Assembly: GCA_963513935.1 (NCBI GenBank)
Contig: OY740768.1
Location: 46,285,142 to 46,349,141 of the forward strand
Reading direction: 5' to 3'
Length of the DNA stretch: 64,000 nucleotides
Source: Aphrophora alni
Lineage: Eukaryota; Arthropoda; Insecta; Hemiptera; Aphrophoridae
In this document: piece by piece, positions 12,626-24,702 of the stretch
Layout of the letters: each line of letters begins with the position of its first letter
Position numbering within the stretch: the stretch's first letter is position 1
Translations under genes and position numbers: made by a program
The notes under the pieces: generated by a model
Told to the model about the DNA's origin: nothing
Seen by the model: only the letters and a program-made list of their open reading frames with translations
Database searches by the model: none

Positions 12626-12844
12626 CTGTGAAAAGTAGGAAACAAGTTCCGTAAACTTGGAGGGAGGAATTGGAATATCATCTTGGAAATTCAATTAATT
12701 TGTTTTTAATTTAAATTTCACTTTTATATATTTGTTTTTTTTGGAACTAACAACCTATGATCTGAAATCATTAACAGGGAAACTTTTTAATCAATTCCTC
12801 CCTCCAATGCCCGAACTTCTTCTATCACTTCCTACTTTACAGTA
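12626..12844. mobile_element. Small MITE-like inverted-repeat element
   Basis: The ends are inverted: CTGTGAAAAGTAGGAA on the left and TTCCTACTTTACAG on the right, with a second perfect 16-bp inverted pair just inside (TTGGAGGGAGGAATTG at about 12660-12675 and its complement at about 12794-12809). The interior is AT-rich and noncoding. No clear target duplication was seen, so the superfamily is unknown. Confidence 0.45.
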
Positions 12845-12849
12845 ATCCA

Positions 12850-14900
12850 CATATGCTTGTATTCCCAAATGACAGGCATTTGTACCTTAGACAATTTCTA
12901 AAACATTGACACATTCAGTAACAATGGACCATTATTGTAAACTATTTAAAAGTTAAAATAAACACATACTTTCGTTCATTATATATAATTGTAGACTAAA
13001 AATCAACTTTACTATTAGCCAATGTTGTAGTTTGTTATTTCATAACATTTAGGTACACAAAAGCAATAGCCTAACTGATTCCTATATTTATTTTTAGACA
13101 ATGATTTCAAAAGAACGGGTCTTTTCTTTCACTATGACAATTCTAGTTCATTAAATTTTTTCGTAGCTTTCGCTTTCTCTCGTCATTAGATTATTTGGAA
13201 AAATATATTAAGTTTGCAATTTCTAAATTAACTGTTTCTTTAAAACTTTAGGTTACCGTATAATCAGAAAGACATCCATTTTGTATAATTTCTCAAGTAT
13301 TTTAAACAGCAAAATTTTAAATACTGAAGGGTTGGAGTAATCACCCATCCTTGTTATTAATGCTGTATTTAAAACCAAGCGACTCCGCCGTTATTAGGTT
13401 AGGTTAAAATGGTTATAAATCAAATTACGTGTTAAAAATTAAAGTTCATTATGTTTCTTTTATAATTTTTACACTAATTGAAAGTATTTATTCTTATAAT
13501 AAGCAAGTTAAAGTAGTAGGCCTACTGCGGTAGTAGTCTATTATATTAATATCATGAAAACTAAAAAAGTAAATATCTTATAAAAATTACGATAATGAAC
13601 ATGATTTGTTTGTCATATTACGTCATAATTTTGTTTTCATAACTACGCTTTCTGTTTTTGACGACATCACCACCAAAATATTCTATGCACTTTTGGAGAG
13701 TGTTCAGTGTTCATTAGACAAAGTTACGTTTTTCACTTTTTATTGAAGTGTCGGTTTCATTAAAAGCAGTTCGTATGGTTTACTAGCCCTATATACTCTG
13801 ATATTAAAAAGAAAATTTTAAGTTTCAAAATAATAAAATTTAAGAACATTGTTATATTTTCCTGCAATTCATTATAGAACAATTCACAATGAATGTTCGG
13901 AAATTCGTGATTGTCTGTGTCACGCGATATCTCTAGAACAGGTGGTCTGATTAATTCAAAATGTATAAGGTTAATCGAAATTATAACAATTTGAACCAAA
14001 TCGTTGTAATGTGGGATGTAGTGTATTGGTTAAGATGCGATAAATATGACAAACAATCGTATACCAATCTTCAGCCTGCGTTCATTTTTTTCTTCAACTG
14101 TTAACAAAGGATAAATATTTAAGAAATATTGTTTGTTCTTTTTTGAAACTTGTTTGTAGGCCTGCTAGTTTCAACTCTAAGTTTATACCAATAGTAGGCC
14201 TATTTACATTCTGTCTATTTACAAATCATGAACTCTTGAAACATATATATTTGTTTTCAGATATATCTTGATGTACTAATTCAACGAGGTCACTGATCAA
14301 GTTAAAGGTCTTCTTAAAATATATCTATTTTTGTGACCTTGACCTAAAATGACGTGCCATTGCAGAATTATTCTATTTGTTTTAAGTTAATAGGAAGATA
14401 AAGTATGATTCACTTGGAGCGCTATTCGATGGTGTTAGAAACTTGAACTTCAATAGCCTATGTATTTAAATCACCACATTTAGGGGTTCATCAACACAGA
14501 TGTTTTTATTTGAGTCACTCTAGTATAGGGTTTGTAACATTGGATGTATACGATGTGTCAAAAAAGGTAGAAAGCTCAAATTTTAGAAACTTTTTTAATG
14601 TAAAAACACCATATTTTGGCAGTGTAAGATAACCTAACCCAAAGTGGAAAATTTGGGGAGGAAATCACAATTTCAAATCTAAAACTCAATCGAGTAATAC
14701 CCTCAATTTAAAAGTCTTGTTTAATAGATAATAATCTTACTCCTTAATATTTTAAAAACTCAATTTAAATTTATAAGGAAAATATATCCAATTCATAAAT
14801 AAATAAAATAATTAGGAGACAAAATTATAATACCAAAACTTTACTATTTATTTTAGTAATAACTTGTTTACAAAAGCATTTAGTAATAGATTTTTGTTTC
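12850..14900. other. Noncoding stretch
   Basis: AT-rich with no supported gene. A tRNA A-box-like GTAGTGTATTGGTTAAGATG lies near 14019 but has no B box. Otherwise nothing. Confidence 0.4.
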
Positions 14901-14907
14901 GTAATCT

Positions 14908-14930
14908 CTCTCTCTCCCTCCCCTCCCCCC

Positions 14931-14991
<61 letters not shown>
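14908..14991 (+). repeat. Compound (CT)n(AT)n microsatellite
   Basis: A CT-rich tract runs directly into about 20 AT units. Confidence 0.95.
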
Positions 14992-14992
<1 letters not shown>

Positions 14993-14999
14993 CAGTTAG

Positions 15000-15700
15000 T
15001 TTTAGAAATTGTTAGTGCAAGGTTTGGACAAAACTTCGTAATTCTTTATCATAGTTCAAATACGAAAAACATCTCGACCATCATTGACTTATAACAAAAA
15101 GAAGAAGTTGAAAAGAGCTTACAATAAAGAACTTCAAATAGCGTTAGGTACGGAAGAGAACTCGAATTGGTCAAGAAAGACCAGATAGTCAAAGCCAGGA
15201 CTACACGAAGGTAGTTATAGGATCCAGCTAGGATTCTTCGAATCTGTCACACCCCTACTCACTATGAGTCAACTCCTGACGGGTTTTATCGTACAAAGTT
15301 TGGATAGGTATTATTGAGCGCAGAATCGACATCTGCAAAACGTTCCTTAAATAACCAAAAACGATTTAAACTAAAGGGGTTTTAAATGATTTTGCCGAGT
15401 AATGAATTTATCCGACATAATTCTTAACATCAAATGTATACGTTTATTACAAATAAATTATTGAAATAACAATAATGGGATCTGACAAGGTAAGTTAATT
15501 GATAAAAGTTAAATTTTCTAAATTAGGAGCACACGGCCGTAGTATCGTCTAACAAACCAGTATATCATTTTAATAATACGAAGTTAATTTCAGAACTCCT
15601 CTTTAACTAATCAGTCTAGACTAGACAACAACAAAGTAATTTAAATTTCGTCATTAATTTTCCTTGTTATGTAATCAGAACTAATGGTTAGCGACTAACA
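15000..15700. other. Noncoding stretch
   Basis: No gene or bounded repeat is supported. Confidence 0.35.
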
Positions 15701-15714
15701 ATTTTGTACTTACC

Positions 15715-15790
15715 GATATTGTAGCTCACTGGTTTAATAATACAGCTTATTGTTCGAATCCTGGATAAGGCATAGTTATTATAAAGTAAA
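15715..15790 (+). repeat. tRNA-derived SINE head or tRNA relic
   Basis: GTAGCTCACTGGTTTA at 15721-15736 resembles a tRNA A box, and TTGTTCGAATCCTGG at about 15750-15764 a B box, at tRNA-like spacing. The flanks do not pair as an acceptor stem, so this is not a working tRNA. A SINE head is the simplest reading; the 3' end cannot be set. Confidence 0.4.
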
Positions 15791-16399
15791 ATCGTAAGTA
15801 GCCCTACACCATGTTCAAAGGTGTCGTGCCATCTCATCCAGATTCCACGGACGTAAGGCAGGGTGTTTGTTTACGGACTGATTACGACAGGTGTTTGTTA
15901 TCTGTTAACGGTATTTTCCGTAAGCAGAAAAGAAACATCTAGTGCAAATATAGAACAATATAGTTACAAGGTAGAGGATTTATTAAATTAGCTACGGGTT
16001 CATTGTTCCATATTAACATTATTCAATAGCACCAGGTTAAATTGAATTATAAAATAGTTAAGTTATTTGTTTCAATTAAAACTTACTTTTTAATACATGA
16101 AAACGATAAATAAATAAACAATAAACAGTACAAAAGACCGAAGTATAAGAATATTGCCAGAGCGTGGTTTCAAGGACATTGGGGTTCGGTAACGATAGAA
16201 TCTGAATATTTAGACCATCTCATAGGAAATGTTTGAAATTATAAGTCAACATTAGTTTTTTTGTAATGTTGTTGATGTTTTACCTTTAAGATGTATTTGT
16301 ATTCCTAAATATGACGCAGAAAGTTTTTTTCTTCGGAGCAAGAAATCTGCTCAATTACTCTAATCTGTTAAGTTAATGTAGGTTATTTTTAGCAGTGTG

Positions 16400-17000
16400 C
16401 AGCCCACGCCAGCGCACGTCATGAAAGTATGTAAATATTTCTGGTTATCACTATCAGACGGATTGGGGAGGGGGTATTTTTAGTAACAAATCACGTGGTC
16501 GTGACACTGATGTAGCTCGACTAGTTCGAAGATCACGAGTGGCTGATGCGAGCTGTCACTCATACTACACACTATTCTAAAAACATGTACCTGAATGACA
16601 ATAAGCATAGGGCTTATTAGAGGTCTCTTATGAAACTGTTTGGTACCTATCATCAAAATTTATTACTATATAACCAAGTAAATACGCGCTGCTAGACTGA
16701 TCTTTTCATTGCATGTGCGCAGTGAGTAATGTTTTTGGCCTTAGCTAGTAGCCTTGTTACCCTGGCAACGATGGCAGAAGACCGCTGCCCTTTCCTCACC
16801 CCGCTGCCCCCTCGTTATACCACTCGTGATCTCCGAACAGTAGTTTCATGTTACACCAGAGTATTCCGTCCGCACTGACCGCACTGATACATACAGTAGC
16901 CTCAGACTAGGATTGTGTCTGGTGTAAGGGACGTGTTCTCCCTTCTACTCGCTTCCCTAGCCTGACTTGACGGTACAACGCATTCTAAGAAAACTAGGTA
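16400..17000. promoter_or_regulatory. GC-richer island with an RFX X-box and inverted repeats
   Basis: This block is far richer in G+C than its flanks. It holds GTTACCCTGGCAAC at 16756-16769, which fits the RFX X-box consensus. A 12-bp perfect inverted pair GATCACGAGTGG (16531-16542) and its complement (16820-16831), with further partial matching outward, flanks the X-box. It could be a promoter or enhancer, or the inverted pair could be transposon termini. The neighbouring gene is unknown. Confidence 0.35.
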
Positions 17001-18780
17001 GGCCCTACATAAATTACTGCTTAGCTACATATAATTCCTAAAGCTACAACTTCGTCACAGACTTTTGTAAACGTTTTATTCTTATTTACATCGATAAAAG
17101 AAACGAAAGTAGGGGACGCGTTTACACAGAAGTATTTGAGGTCTATATATTTTTATTTAGGGTTGTACCGCTGAAAGTAAACGCAACAACAAAGTGTGGG
17201 GTCCCTCTCTACCCCAGACACATTCCTACTATGAGGATACTGTACATTGTCGTACATTGACACTACTTTTTCTTTCTTGTATTTTGATGTAATCCGTAAC
17301 GTCCAATGGTTTTTACAGTTGGTCTAACATTTGTCTAATCCTATTACATTAGCATAGGACTACATTTTAACTGTGCCTACAAAAAAAAAGTATATTAAAG
17401 TGACTGCAGTGTTAGGAAGTAGACAACATGAGTGCAACCTTGACATTAGGCTACTTTGTGTTTATCAATTCGTAAATTAAAAACTGAATTCAGAGGAAAC
17501 TTGGAGATATCGATACTTCCTGTCTGAATTTAGGACATAGGATGTAGAATTATTTGTTACCAACTTGCCTTTTTCTGTTAATCAAGATGCAAGGCAAAAT
17601 CCAATGTTTACAAAATGGCTGCTGAAAGGAGAATATGTCCTTCTTTTGCTAGACATTAGCTGGTAATCCTAGATTTTTTACGTTTGGTCATAATTAAAAT
17701 CTTGCTTGTTAATCCGATATAAATTCGTCTTAGGCAAGAGGGTTTACTCTCTTGTCATTAAATATAACTTCCTAGTAGTTTCTATTTTTTGTTGAGGAAT
17801 AAGGCAACACTGCTCTGCCTTTGCAAAACTAAAATAAATGCCCAATGAAACATGGAAACAAGGTCTGCACGACGGAGTTGCCGACAAGTGCATAATTTTA
17901 ATTTAGGAACGCGGTAGCATTTCAATCAACTAAAAAGTCATATTAAAAATACTTAAATATATGTCTTTTGTGTTTCTTTTCAAGAGAAATAATGTATGCA
18001 GTATTTATACATTTGTATTTACTTTATCACATATATAGTTTTTGTGTATTGGGTAAAAAATGCATGTTGAATTAATTGTTGAGGACAAATTTGTTCCAAG
18101 ATAGTCTGAGCACAGACAAGAAGTATTATTTTACTTTGGTAACAATGAATTTCAATACTTTTTTTTTAACTTGGTTAATCCTTTCAATGTAATATTTCAA
18201 ACGAAGACTTTGTAAAATTGGTTTTATGAAATGGAATTAAACTGTGGAAAAGTAGGCCTACTAACTTTGTCACACACCCTACAACAAAATAAAATACTAA
18301 CTGTAACGAAAATCTTATGCTTTATACCAAAAATGTCATACCGTAATCTTTATTACTATTTTTTTTCGTTATAGTCTACATTTAATACGGGAGATAAAGT
18401 ATTTTTAATTTTTGGTATACAATTTTTTGCAAACTTGTACAATTCTTTGAACAAATATTTACATAAAAAAAATATTAAAAAACTTAAACTTGCTTCAGTT
18501 ACGCCATAACATTCGTCTTAAACGTAAATAAGGATAACAAGGATTCCCTGAACCACAAAACTAAAACCGGTTATATTTATTATATTACCCTTGTCTACAT
18601 TTCGACGACAGTCATCATTGTAAAAAGTTTACAGTTAAAGCTTATACAGACTAAACATAACCTAAAGCTAAGTCAAGTGTTCTTTGGAAAATGAATCTAA
18701 AGTACTGTAGATGTTATTTAACTGAATCGATTTATTAATGCCGATTGTTATTTTTGAAGTGAAAACTTCTATTGGCGCGT
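17000..18780. other. Noncoding stretch
   Basis: No exon or repeat unit is supported. Confidence 0.35.
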
Positions 18781-18786
18781 TGGGTA

Positions 18787-18898
18787 CTTTTTGGGATGGA
18801 CTTTGTCAATAGAAATCGCGTCACGCACACTACCGTAATGCAACTTTTGGGATGGACTTTTTCAATAGAAATCGCGTCACGCACAGTAGCGTAATGCA
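18787..18898 (+). repeat. 56-bp tandem duplication
   Basis: Two near-identical 56-bp units, each with GGGATGGACTTT and ATAGAAATCGCGTCACGCAC. They are unusually rich in CpG for this region. The second unit differs at a few bases. Confidence 0.85.
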
Positions 18899-19021
18899 AC
18901 CTTAATATATTATATTCTTATAAAACCAAATTGATTTTATATTTTTCGCTTTTGAATTGCTGAATGTATATATCTAGATAAATACCTTATATTAGTAGTC
19001 AGAGCAATTCTTGTTATTGTA

Positions 19022-19069
19022 TATCACTACAGCTGTTTCGCCGATCACAGTCGGCTTCGTCAGGTGCCA
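19022..19069 (-). ncRNA. Type I hammerhead ribozyme, copy 2
   Basis: Read on the minus strand: CTGACGA (19063-19057), a perfect stem II GCCGA / TCGGC with a six-base loop (19055-19040), GAAAC (19039-19035), loop AGCT (19034-19031), GTA (19030-19028), with predicted cleavage after the A at 19028. Stem I starts with CAC (19066-19064) paired to GTG (19027-19025). All invariant core bases of the hammerhead family are present, and the very short stem III matches the Penelope-like and retrozyme type. Copy 1 lies on the other strand 8.6 kb away. A 56-58-bp tandem array lies directly 5' of it on the minus strand. Confidence 0.78.
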
Positions 19070-19071
19070 AT

Positions 19072-19290
19072 ACTTTCTCACATACCCATATATATTAAAA
19101 CAAAAATCTACGAAAAATATTGCACTAACTTTCTCAAAATTCGCATACATAGTTAAACTAGTATAAATGAAAAAATATAGCACAAACTTTCTCACATACC
19201 CATATATATTAAAACAAAAATCTACGAAAAATATAGCACAAACTTTCTCATACACCCATATATATTAAAACTAAAATCATAAGTATATAA
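19072..19290 (-). repeat. 56-58-bp tandem array next to the hammerhead
   Basis: Four units start with ACTTTCTCA at 19072, 19128, 19186 and 19242 (steps of 56, 58 and 56). Units 1, 3 and 4 share CCATATATATTAAAAC; unit 2 is diverged. The array abuts the minus-strand hammerhead. An 87-codon frame across it is a product of the repeat, not a gene. Confidence 0.85.
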
Positions 19291-19358
19291 GCGTTACATA
19301 CTGTTCAAACAAGTTTTCACTTCTAACGTGTGGTCTTAAGCACACCCAAATTTTTTTA

Positions 19359-19363
<5 letters not shown>

Positions 19364-19400
<37 letters not shown>

Positions 19401-19401
19401 C
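19364..19401 (+). repeat. (TG)n / (CG)n microsatellite
   Basis: A perfect TG run passing into CGCGCGCG. Confidence 0.95.
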
Positions 19402-19409
19402 CAATTAAG

Positions 19410-20780
19410 CTTGAACCGTATCAATTTACTTTTGCGTGTGATTTTGCTAACTGGTTAGGTCATTAACCTTCACATATCACAGAAATTTGTTGGACTGATT
19501 TTGTGACATTACAACTTTTAGATCAGCTTCTTGGACAATTTATCGTTCTTTTTAACGTTTACTCAAAACGACACAACTTTTTTATATAAAGATATGGAAC
19601 CAAATACATGTGGTTTGGTTTTCTTAGAGGTTATACAATTTGAAGAAAATCTTTAAAACCGATTTCCAGAAAATCATAAATAACCTTAATTTTCTTTTAG
19701 TTATGATTCAGCATAGTTTACAAGTTTGGAGTAATTAATCACATTTTATAATTTTTTGTAATCACCCAAAGCTGATTTTGTGAATATAGGTCTTTTACAG
19801 GTTCTAATGCAGATTTTTTTAACCTAACGTACGTATGATGTATCTAAGAACGTATTTAGATAATACATCCACATTTTCACCCATTAATTGACACTATTTT
19901 CACAATCTTCAAATTATTTAAATTTTATACAAAACTATTTCAAAATGGGGCCGGTAACGATATATCTTTTTATTGTTGATGGTAGGATAAGTGAGTTATG
20001 GATAAAAAAAAAATCCCCCCCGTTATTGACTAGAATACCGATAAATTTCCCAGCTCTTCTAATGTGTGTGTGATTCTCGAAGTAGGAGTTCATAATAATA
20101 TAAAGTTTTTAATCAATAATACCAACCTATAGGGGCATTGGTATAGGTGTTTTTTATTAAAATAATTTTACCACATAGGCTACTAAACTTATTCTAAAAC
20201 TGTTCTCATAATTGCTGTGAAAGTGGATTTTTAAAATTTATGTAGGTTTTAAGTTTTAAAAACAAATTTAAATGCCTATTTTTAGGCTAACTGGTGTTTT
20301 TTTAATAACTCAATTTGTAAAAGCCTGAAATTTTGAAAAATATTCTGATAATATCTTCGAATTTTCTGATACAGTACATATAAGTGTAGATTTGAATAAT
20401 TATACAGTATCTATTTTTCTTTTTTAACAGACTTAGGCTGAACAAAGGCCTTCGTTTAATAATATTTCCAACATTAAAAAATCTGTTCTTTTGATCTCTG
20501 CTAAAAAATCACCTTTATTTGAATGAAATTGGGAAAAAAAATGTAGGCTTCCCAAAGCCTTTATCTAGCCTAAAATTTTCTTTTTAAATTGCATGGGTAT
20601 AATTCTGAAATCAACTCGTTTAATACTAATAATTATCTGCTAATTTGATTTCTCAAGATTTAGTTTCTCAAACTAAGTACATAGTTTTTACTTCCAGACA
20701 CCAAGAAAGCAGGTAAGCGAGGTGTGAAACGGAGAGGTATTAAAATAATGTTTCCTTATGTTGACATACGCATCACATTC
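19410..20780. other. Noncoding stretch
   Basis: No gene supported. A 15-nt segment at 20698-20712 sits between a good acceptor and a good donor, but it is too short to call. Confidence 0.35.
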
Positions 20781-20799
20781 ATGTGGTTTTCAAACCGTC

Positions 20800-21400
20800 T
20801 ATAACTTTAAAATGATTTTAACCATTCCAAACAACGTTTTAATTTTGTTCCAACTTTGATATTGATAAAATGTATATTGCCGAAGAAATGTCAAAACTAT
20901 ATGGGAGAATACAAATTTCCATTTAATTGATAGCAAAAAATTGTTAAAACCTAGGGACAGCTGCCACCGATTTTAAAATAGTTTTAAATTCCAATTAGAG
21001 TTTAAATCATATTACAATTTTGTCACTGAAAAAATACACATTGCTGAAAATTTTAAGAAAATGTGTCGAAAAATCTAAATTTTCAACTTTATAGCAGCTG
21101 AAATGGTTATAACTAGGAAACTACTGCACTGAAAGTTTCAATTAACATTAAAATAATATATCATCTTTGGAATTGAAAAAATATGTTGTCGCTGAAAATT
21201 TTAAGAAATTGATGTCGTAAATTATCCTTTTTATATTACCCAAGCAGACAAATATTGTTATAACTTCGGAACTAATTAATTAATTTCAATCGAACAAAGA
21301 CTAAAGATATCATACCTAGTTACCTACACAGGAAAGAAAATCGGATCAGCGGTTCTCGAGTTATAAGCTTAGAAAGACCAACTGACAAGAGAGATGTTGC
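20800..21400. repeat. Diverged internal repeats of a dispersed element
   Basis: Three loosely matching blocks carry TTGAAAAAATATG..GCTGAAAATTTTAAGAAA-type sequence near 20860, 21020 and 21175. The block ends in a CGGATCAGCGGTTCTCGAGTTATAA-like segment near 21343 that recurs in diverged form near 9750. The class and ends are unknown. Confidence 0.4.
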
Positions 21401-21639
21401 GTTTTAACATGCGGTAAGTAGAGTTTTATACATGGAATAAACCAGTCTGCCTCTGCTAGATTCTAGCAAACTTGGCATCGCTGCTTAGCAGTAGCACTCC
21501 CTACAAAATTCATCAGTTGAACGTTAGTCAGAACGATTAACACATTATATCATGACAGTTGGTAGTCTAGGTATACTCTCTTGTCTGTCCAGAGTCAAAG
21601 AAAGAAGGTTGGGAAATTATGTCTCTCTGTTTTCCGTGA

Positions 21640-22500
21640 AGCACGTAGACCACGGTCCGGGTGGACAGATTTTTACAAAATTGCTATAAATTAATGTAAT
21701 TTGGTCATATCTCCGTCTGGTTTTTATAAAATTTAAAAAAATAAATAAATCAATGGGATACTTATCAAAACATAACATTTTATAGAATTCGTACCCAAGC
21801 ACTTTATAAAAAAAAAAAAAATGGGTTACTTAACAAAACATAATATTTCATAAAATTAGTTTACAACCATTTTATAAAAAATAAAATATTGGGATACTTA
21901 TCAAAACAACAGTTTATAGAATTCATTTCCAACCATTTTATAAAAAATAAAATATTGGGATACTTATCAAAACAACAGTTTATAGAATTCGTTGATCAAA
22001 ATTTTCTAAATTGAGCCTCTAAAGACCTAAACAAAATGTATTGATTTCTAACTGCCAAAAAATACTGGTTCGCTGTCAAAAAGTAAAAATAAACCAATGA
22101 CACCATCCTAGAAGAGACTATATCAAAATTGGTCCACACGACTAAAGGTTTATGATCTAAAATATTGTGCCAAATTGTGTCGAACTATTTTATAAAAAAT
22201 AATAAATTGAGATACTTAGGCCTATCAAACATAACATTTTATAGAATTCGTTTCCAATCATTTTGATCAAATTTTTCTAAATTGAGCCTCTAAAGACCTA
22301 AACAAAATGTATTGATTTCTAACTTCCCACAAATATTGATTCATGGTCAAAAAGTAAAAATAATCCAATGGCACCATCCTAGAAGGATGACTACGGTATC
22401 TCAAAATTGGTCCACATGACTTAAATATAAAGGTTTATGATCTGAAACAATGTGCTAAATTGTATATGAAGAGTATTAAGATTTGGAAAATAAAGCAAAT
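21640..22500 (+). repeat. Dispersed repeat family A, copy 2, with internal tandem expansion
   Basis: GGGATACTTATCAAAAC-type blocks occur at about 21755, 21823, 21891 and 21957, giving roughly four units of 66-68 bp. A larger segment containing CTAAATTGAGCCTCTAAAGA then appears twice, starting near 21994 and 22265. The GATCAAATTTT..GCCTCTAA..CCTAAAC segment also matches copies 1 and 3. Confidence 0.7.
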
Positions 22501-22559
22501 TGGAAAACAAAAATGAACACTGATTGATATGGATTTAATTTGAGCTTTTGGACAAATTA

Positions 22560-23380
22560 CTCATTTACTGTAATTTTCTTTTAAGTGCAGTTAGGAACAT
22601 TGGTACAAAAGTTTACAATTTAAAGTGTACAATAAGCACAGATTTCAGTTGTATTTTGTAAACATCAAGATGGTCAATACACTGGACTCGAGCAAAATTA
22701 GTTTTAATTTCAGATGTAAATTATAACAGCAAACTGGTTTGTCAGGTCCTCTCAGCACTGATCTGGTTAATAAAGCATAGTTGTTGGCCACCCATTAAGA
22801 TTAACCTGTTCAGGCACAACTCAAGACATAAAATAACAAGGAAAGAAGGAATATGTTTTTAGATATGTAGTAGTTAATAAATTTTTCAATTTTTTAAACA
22901 AGATAATATTTCATGTATTAAGTATTTAAAGTCAAGTAATTATGTTTTATTCTAATATACAACTTATGTAAAATGAAAATTTTTGATAAGAATAAATGTG
23001 TAATTTAATATACTTATAAAGGGTTATAATATGAGTCACATATGTCCTGTTCAATATATTTGTTCCAATGTTTCTTAGTTTTATTTTACCATAATTGTTG
23101 TTTTAATCTTTTTTACATTATTATTATTTTTTTTTTATTCACAAACTTATTATTTTTATAATACGGTACTATATTTTCTAAATCAAACCATTATACATTG
23201 TTAGGTTTATACAAAGATAGAAAGCCACCCAGATGTTATTAGAAGGACACATTATTTTCCTGCTTTTATTTCTTTATTTACTAGGGCTAAGAAGCAAGCT
23301 AAAAATTAAGCACCATCGACTTCATTTGGATTTTTGTATATCTCTTTACAGAAAACTACCTCACTAGGTTATAATTATTG
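22560..23380. other. Noncoding stretch
   Basis: AT-rich, no supported gene or repeat. Confidence 0.35.
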
Positions 23381-23387
23381 TTCTTAC

Positions 23388-23594
23388 CTAAAGATAATGT
23401 CCCAACAAAACATGAGTTTTTCTAACAAGCCAATGGCATCCAGGGTATCACATTCCAATAGATTGTGTCCTGCAGTTTTTACATACTCATTAAATAAACC
23501 ACCATTCAGACAAATTTTACAGCCCCATTTTTCATTTTCTACCCAGAACAGCGAATGTCCAGTAACAACCTTTGCTAATGCTTCCAAATAAATT
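23388..23594 (-). CDS. Internal coding exon of an unrecognised minus-strand gene
   Basis: On the minus strand the acceptor CGTAATACAG precedes 23594, and a consensus donor TTTAG|GTAAGAA follows 23388. The 207-nt exon is open throughout (phase 1 nt, 68 codons, 2 nt), beginning IYLEALAKVVTGHSLFW and ending LLEKLMFCWDIIF, with four cysteines and three tryptophans. Both splice sites and the codon content support a real exon. I cannot name the family. Neither its upstream nor its downstream partner exon could be fixed; the terminal exon at 7885-8004 is one candidate for the same gene but needs an intermediate exon to restore the phase. Confidence 0.55.
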
Positions 23595-24507
23595 CTGTAT
23601 TACGGTAGGCCTATATGTTTAAGTTAATATCTAGAGTGCTGTATTACTGGCTAAACCATCTGCTAACCAATTTAGCCCCTTTCTTACACACTCAAGTACA
23701 GAAAATATTTCTGGTTAATATCTGTATTCTGTATCAGATTATATTCAGTATGAATGGAGTAGGAATGATTGTTTAAATGAAATCCTAGACATCACCCTGT
23801 CATATCTTGTCTTCTTCAAAGATTCCATCAGAGAAGCTGATTTCATAACAGTATGGCTGAGTGACCACCTCTCTGCTTTCTAGTCTTTCACCATCCTTTT
23901 CTGACTACCCTTCTGTTTATCTTGCCATCTGCTGATGGTCTTGAATTCTGTATAGGCATGTTAGAGATTAGTAAGGCATCATTATTAGTGTGGTGTTATT
24001 CTGTATCCTAACCATAGCTTTGTTTATCCTCCGTCATAGCTGTATCCTCAAGTCCCAATTAAAACTTATAAGGCAATGACCTACCATAATGGTCTGCCTA
24101 GCTTTCTAAATGGCTTAACTAAGTTGAGAATTTCAGATTAGTATTCTATTCAGGATTACTCTTGTGTTATCCTTCAGAGAAATCCAGTATTCTATCGTTA
24201 AATTAATATTTTTATTTAACCCCACCCCTTTTTACAGGTGAAAGACACTAAATCTACATATGATATACAATTATAATTTAAAGGAACCTAAATTAGAAGT
24301 AGATTAAGCTATGTTGTTTTAAAATATGACTATAACTAAAATTAAACAATGAGAAAGAAGGGATACTATACCAGCAGTGATATTGAAAGTGTATTTGATA
24401 ATAATTAGTACCGGTATGGTATTATAGTTTTATTGTAGAGTCTTTAGAGTTTATCCAATATATCTCAAATATAAAAAATAATGCGAATAAGATAATATCA
24501 CCATTAT

Positions 24508-24702
24508 TTACTTTGTTCATAAAATTTAAAGTCAAGGTTAGGTCTAGGATAAAACATGTGTCTGTGATTAATTAAAAAAACTGGTTTAACTTGTTTTGCT
24601 TCTTGCATTTCACAAGGGCAAATCAATTTACCATCCTGTATTCTAATTACATTGCCTTTTGAAACATCAAATTTTATAATAATAAATAGGGGAAGTAAGG
24701 AT
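24508..24702 (-). CDS. Possible exon, open frame without ATG
   Basis: A minus-strand frame of about 64 codons runs from a stop just above 24702 to TAA at 24508-24510. The peptide (segments RIQDGKLICPCEMQEAKQ and INHRHMFYPRPNLDF) looks protein-like rather than random for this AT-rich region. I see no strong splice sites, and its stop codon would end any gene before the exon at 23388-23594. It may be a pseudogene or transposon piece. Confidence 0.25.

Noticed and set aside
14019..14100. tRNA or SINE from an A-box-like segment
   Set aside because: No B box or stems.
19072..19290. CRISPR-like array
   Set aside because: Units are direct neighbours with no unique spacers, in a eukaryotic genome.
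20698..20712. 15-nt microexon between good splice sites
   Set aside because: No partner exons or coding context; such pairs arise by chance in 64 kb.
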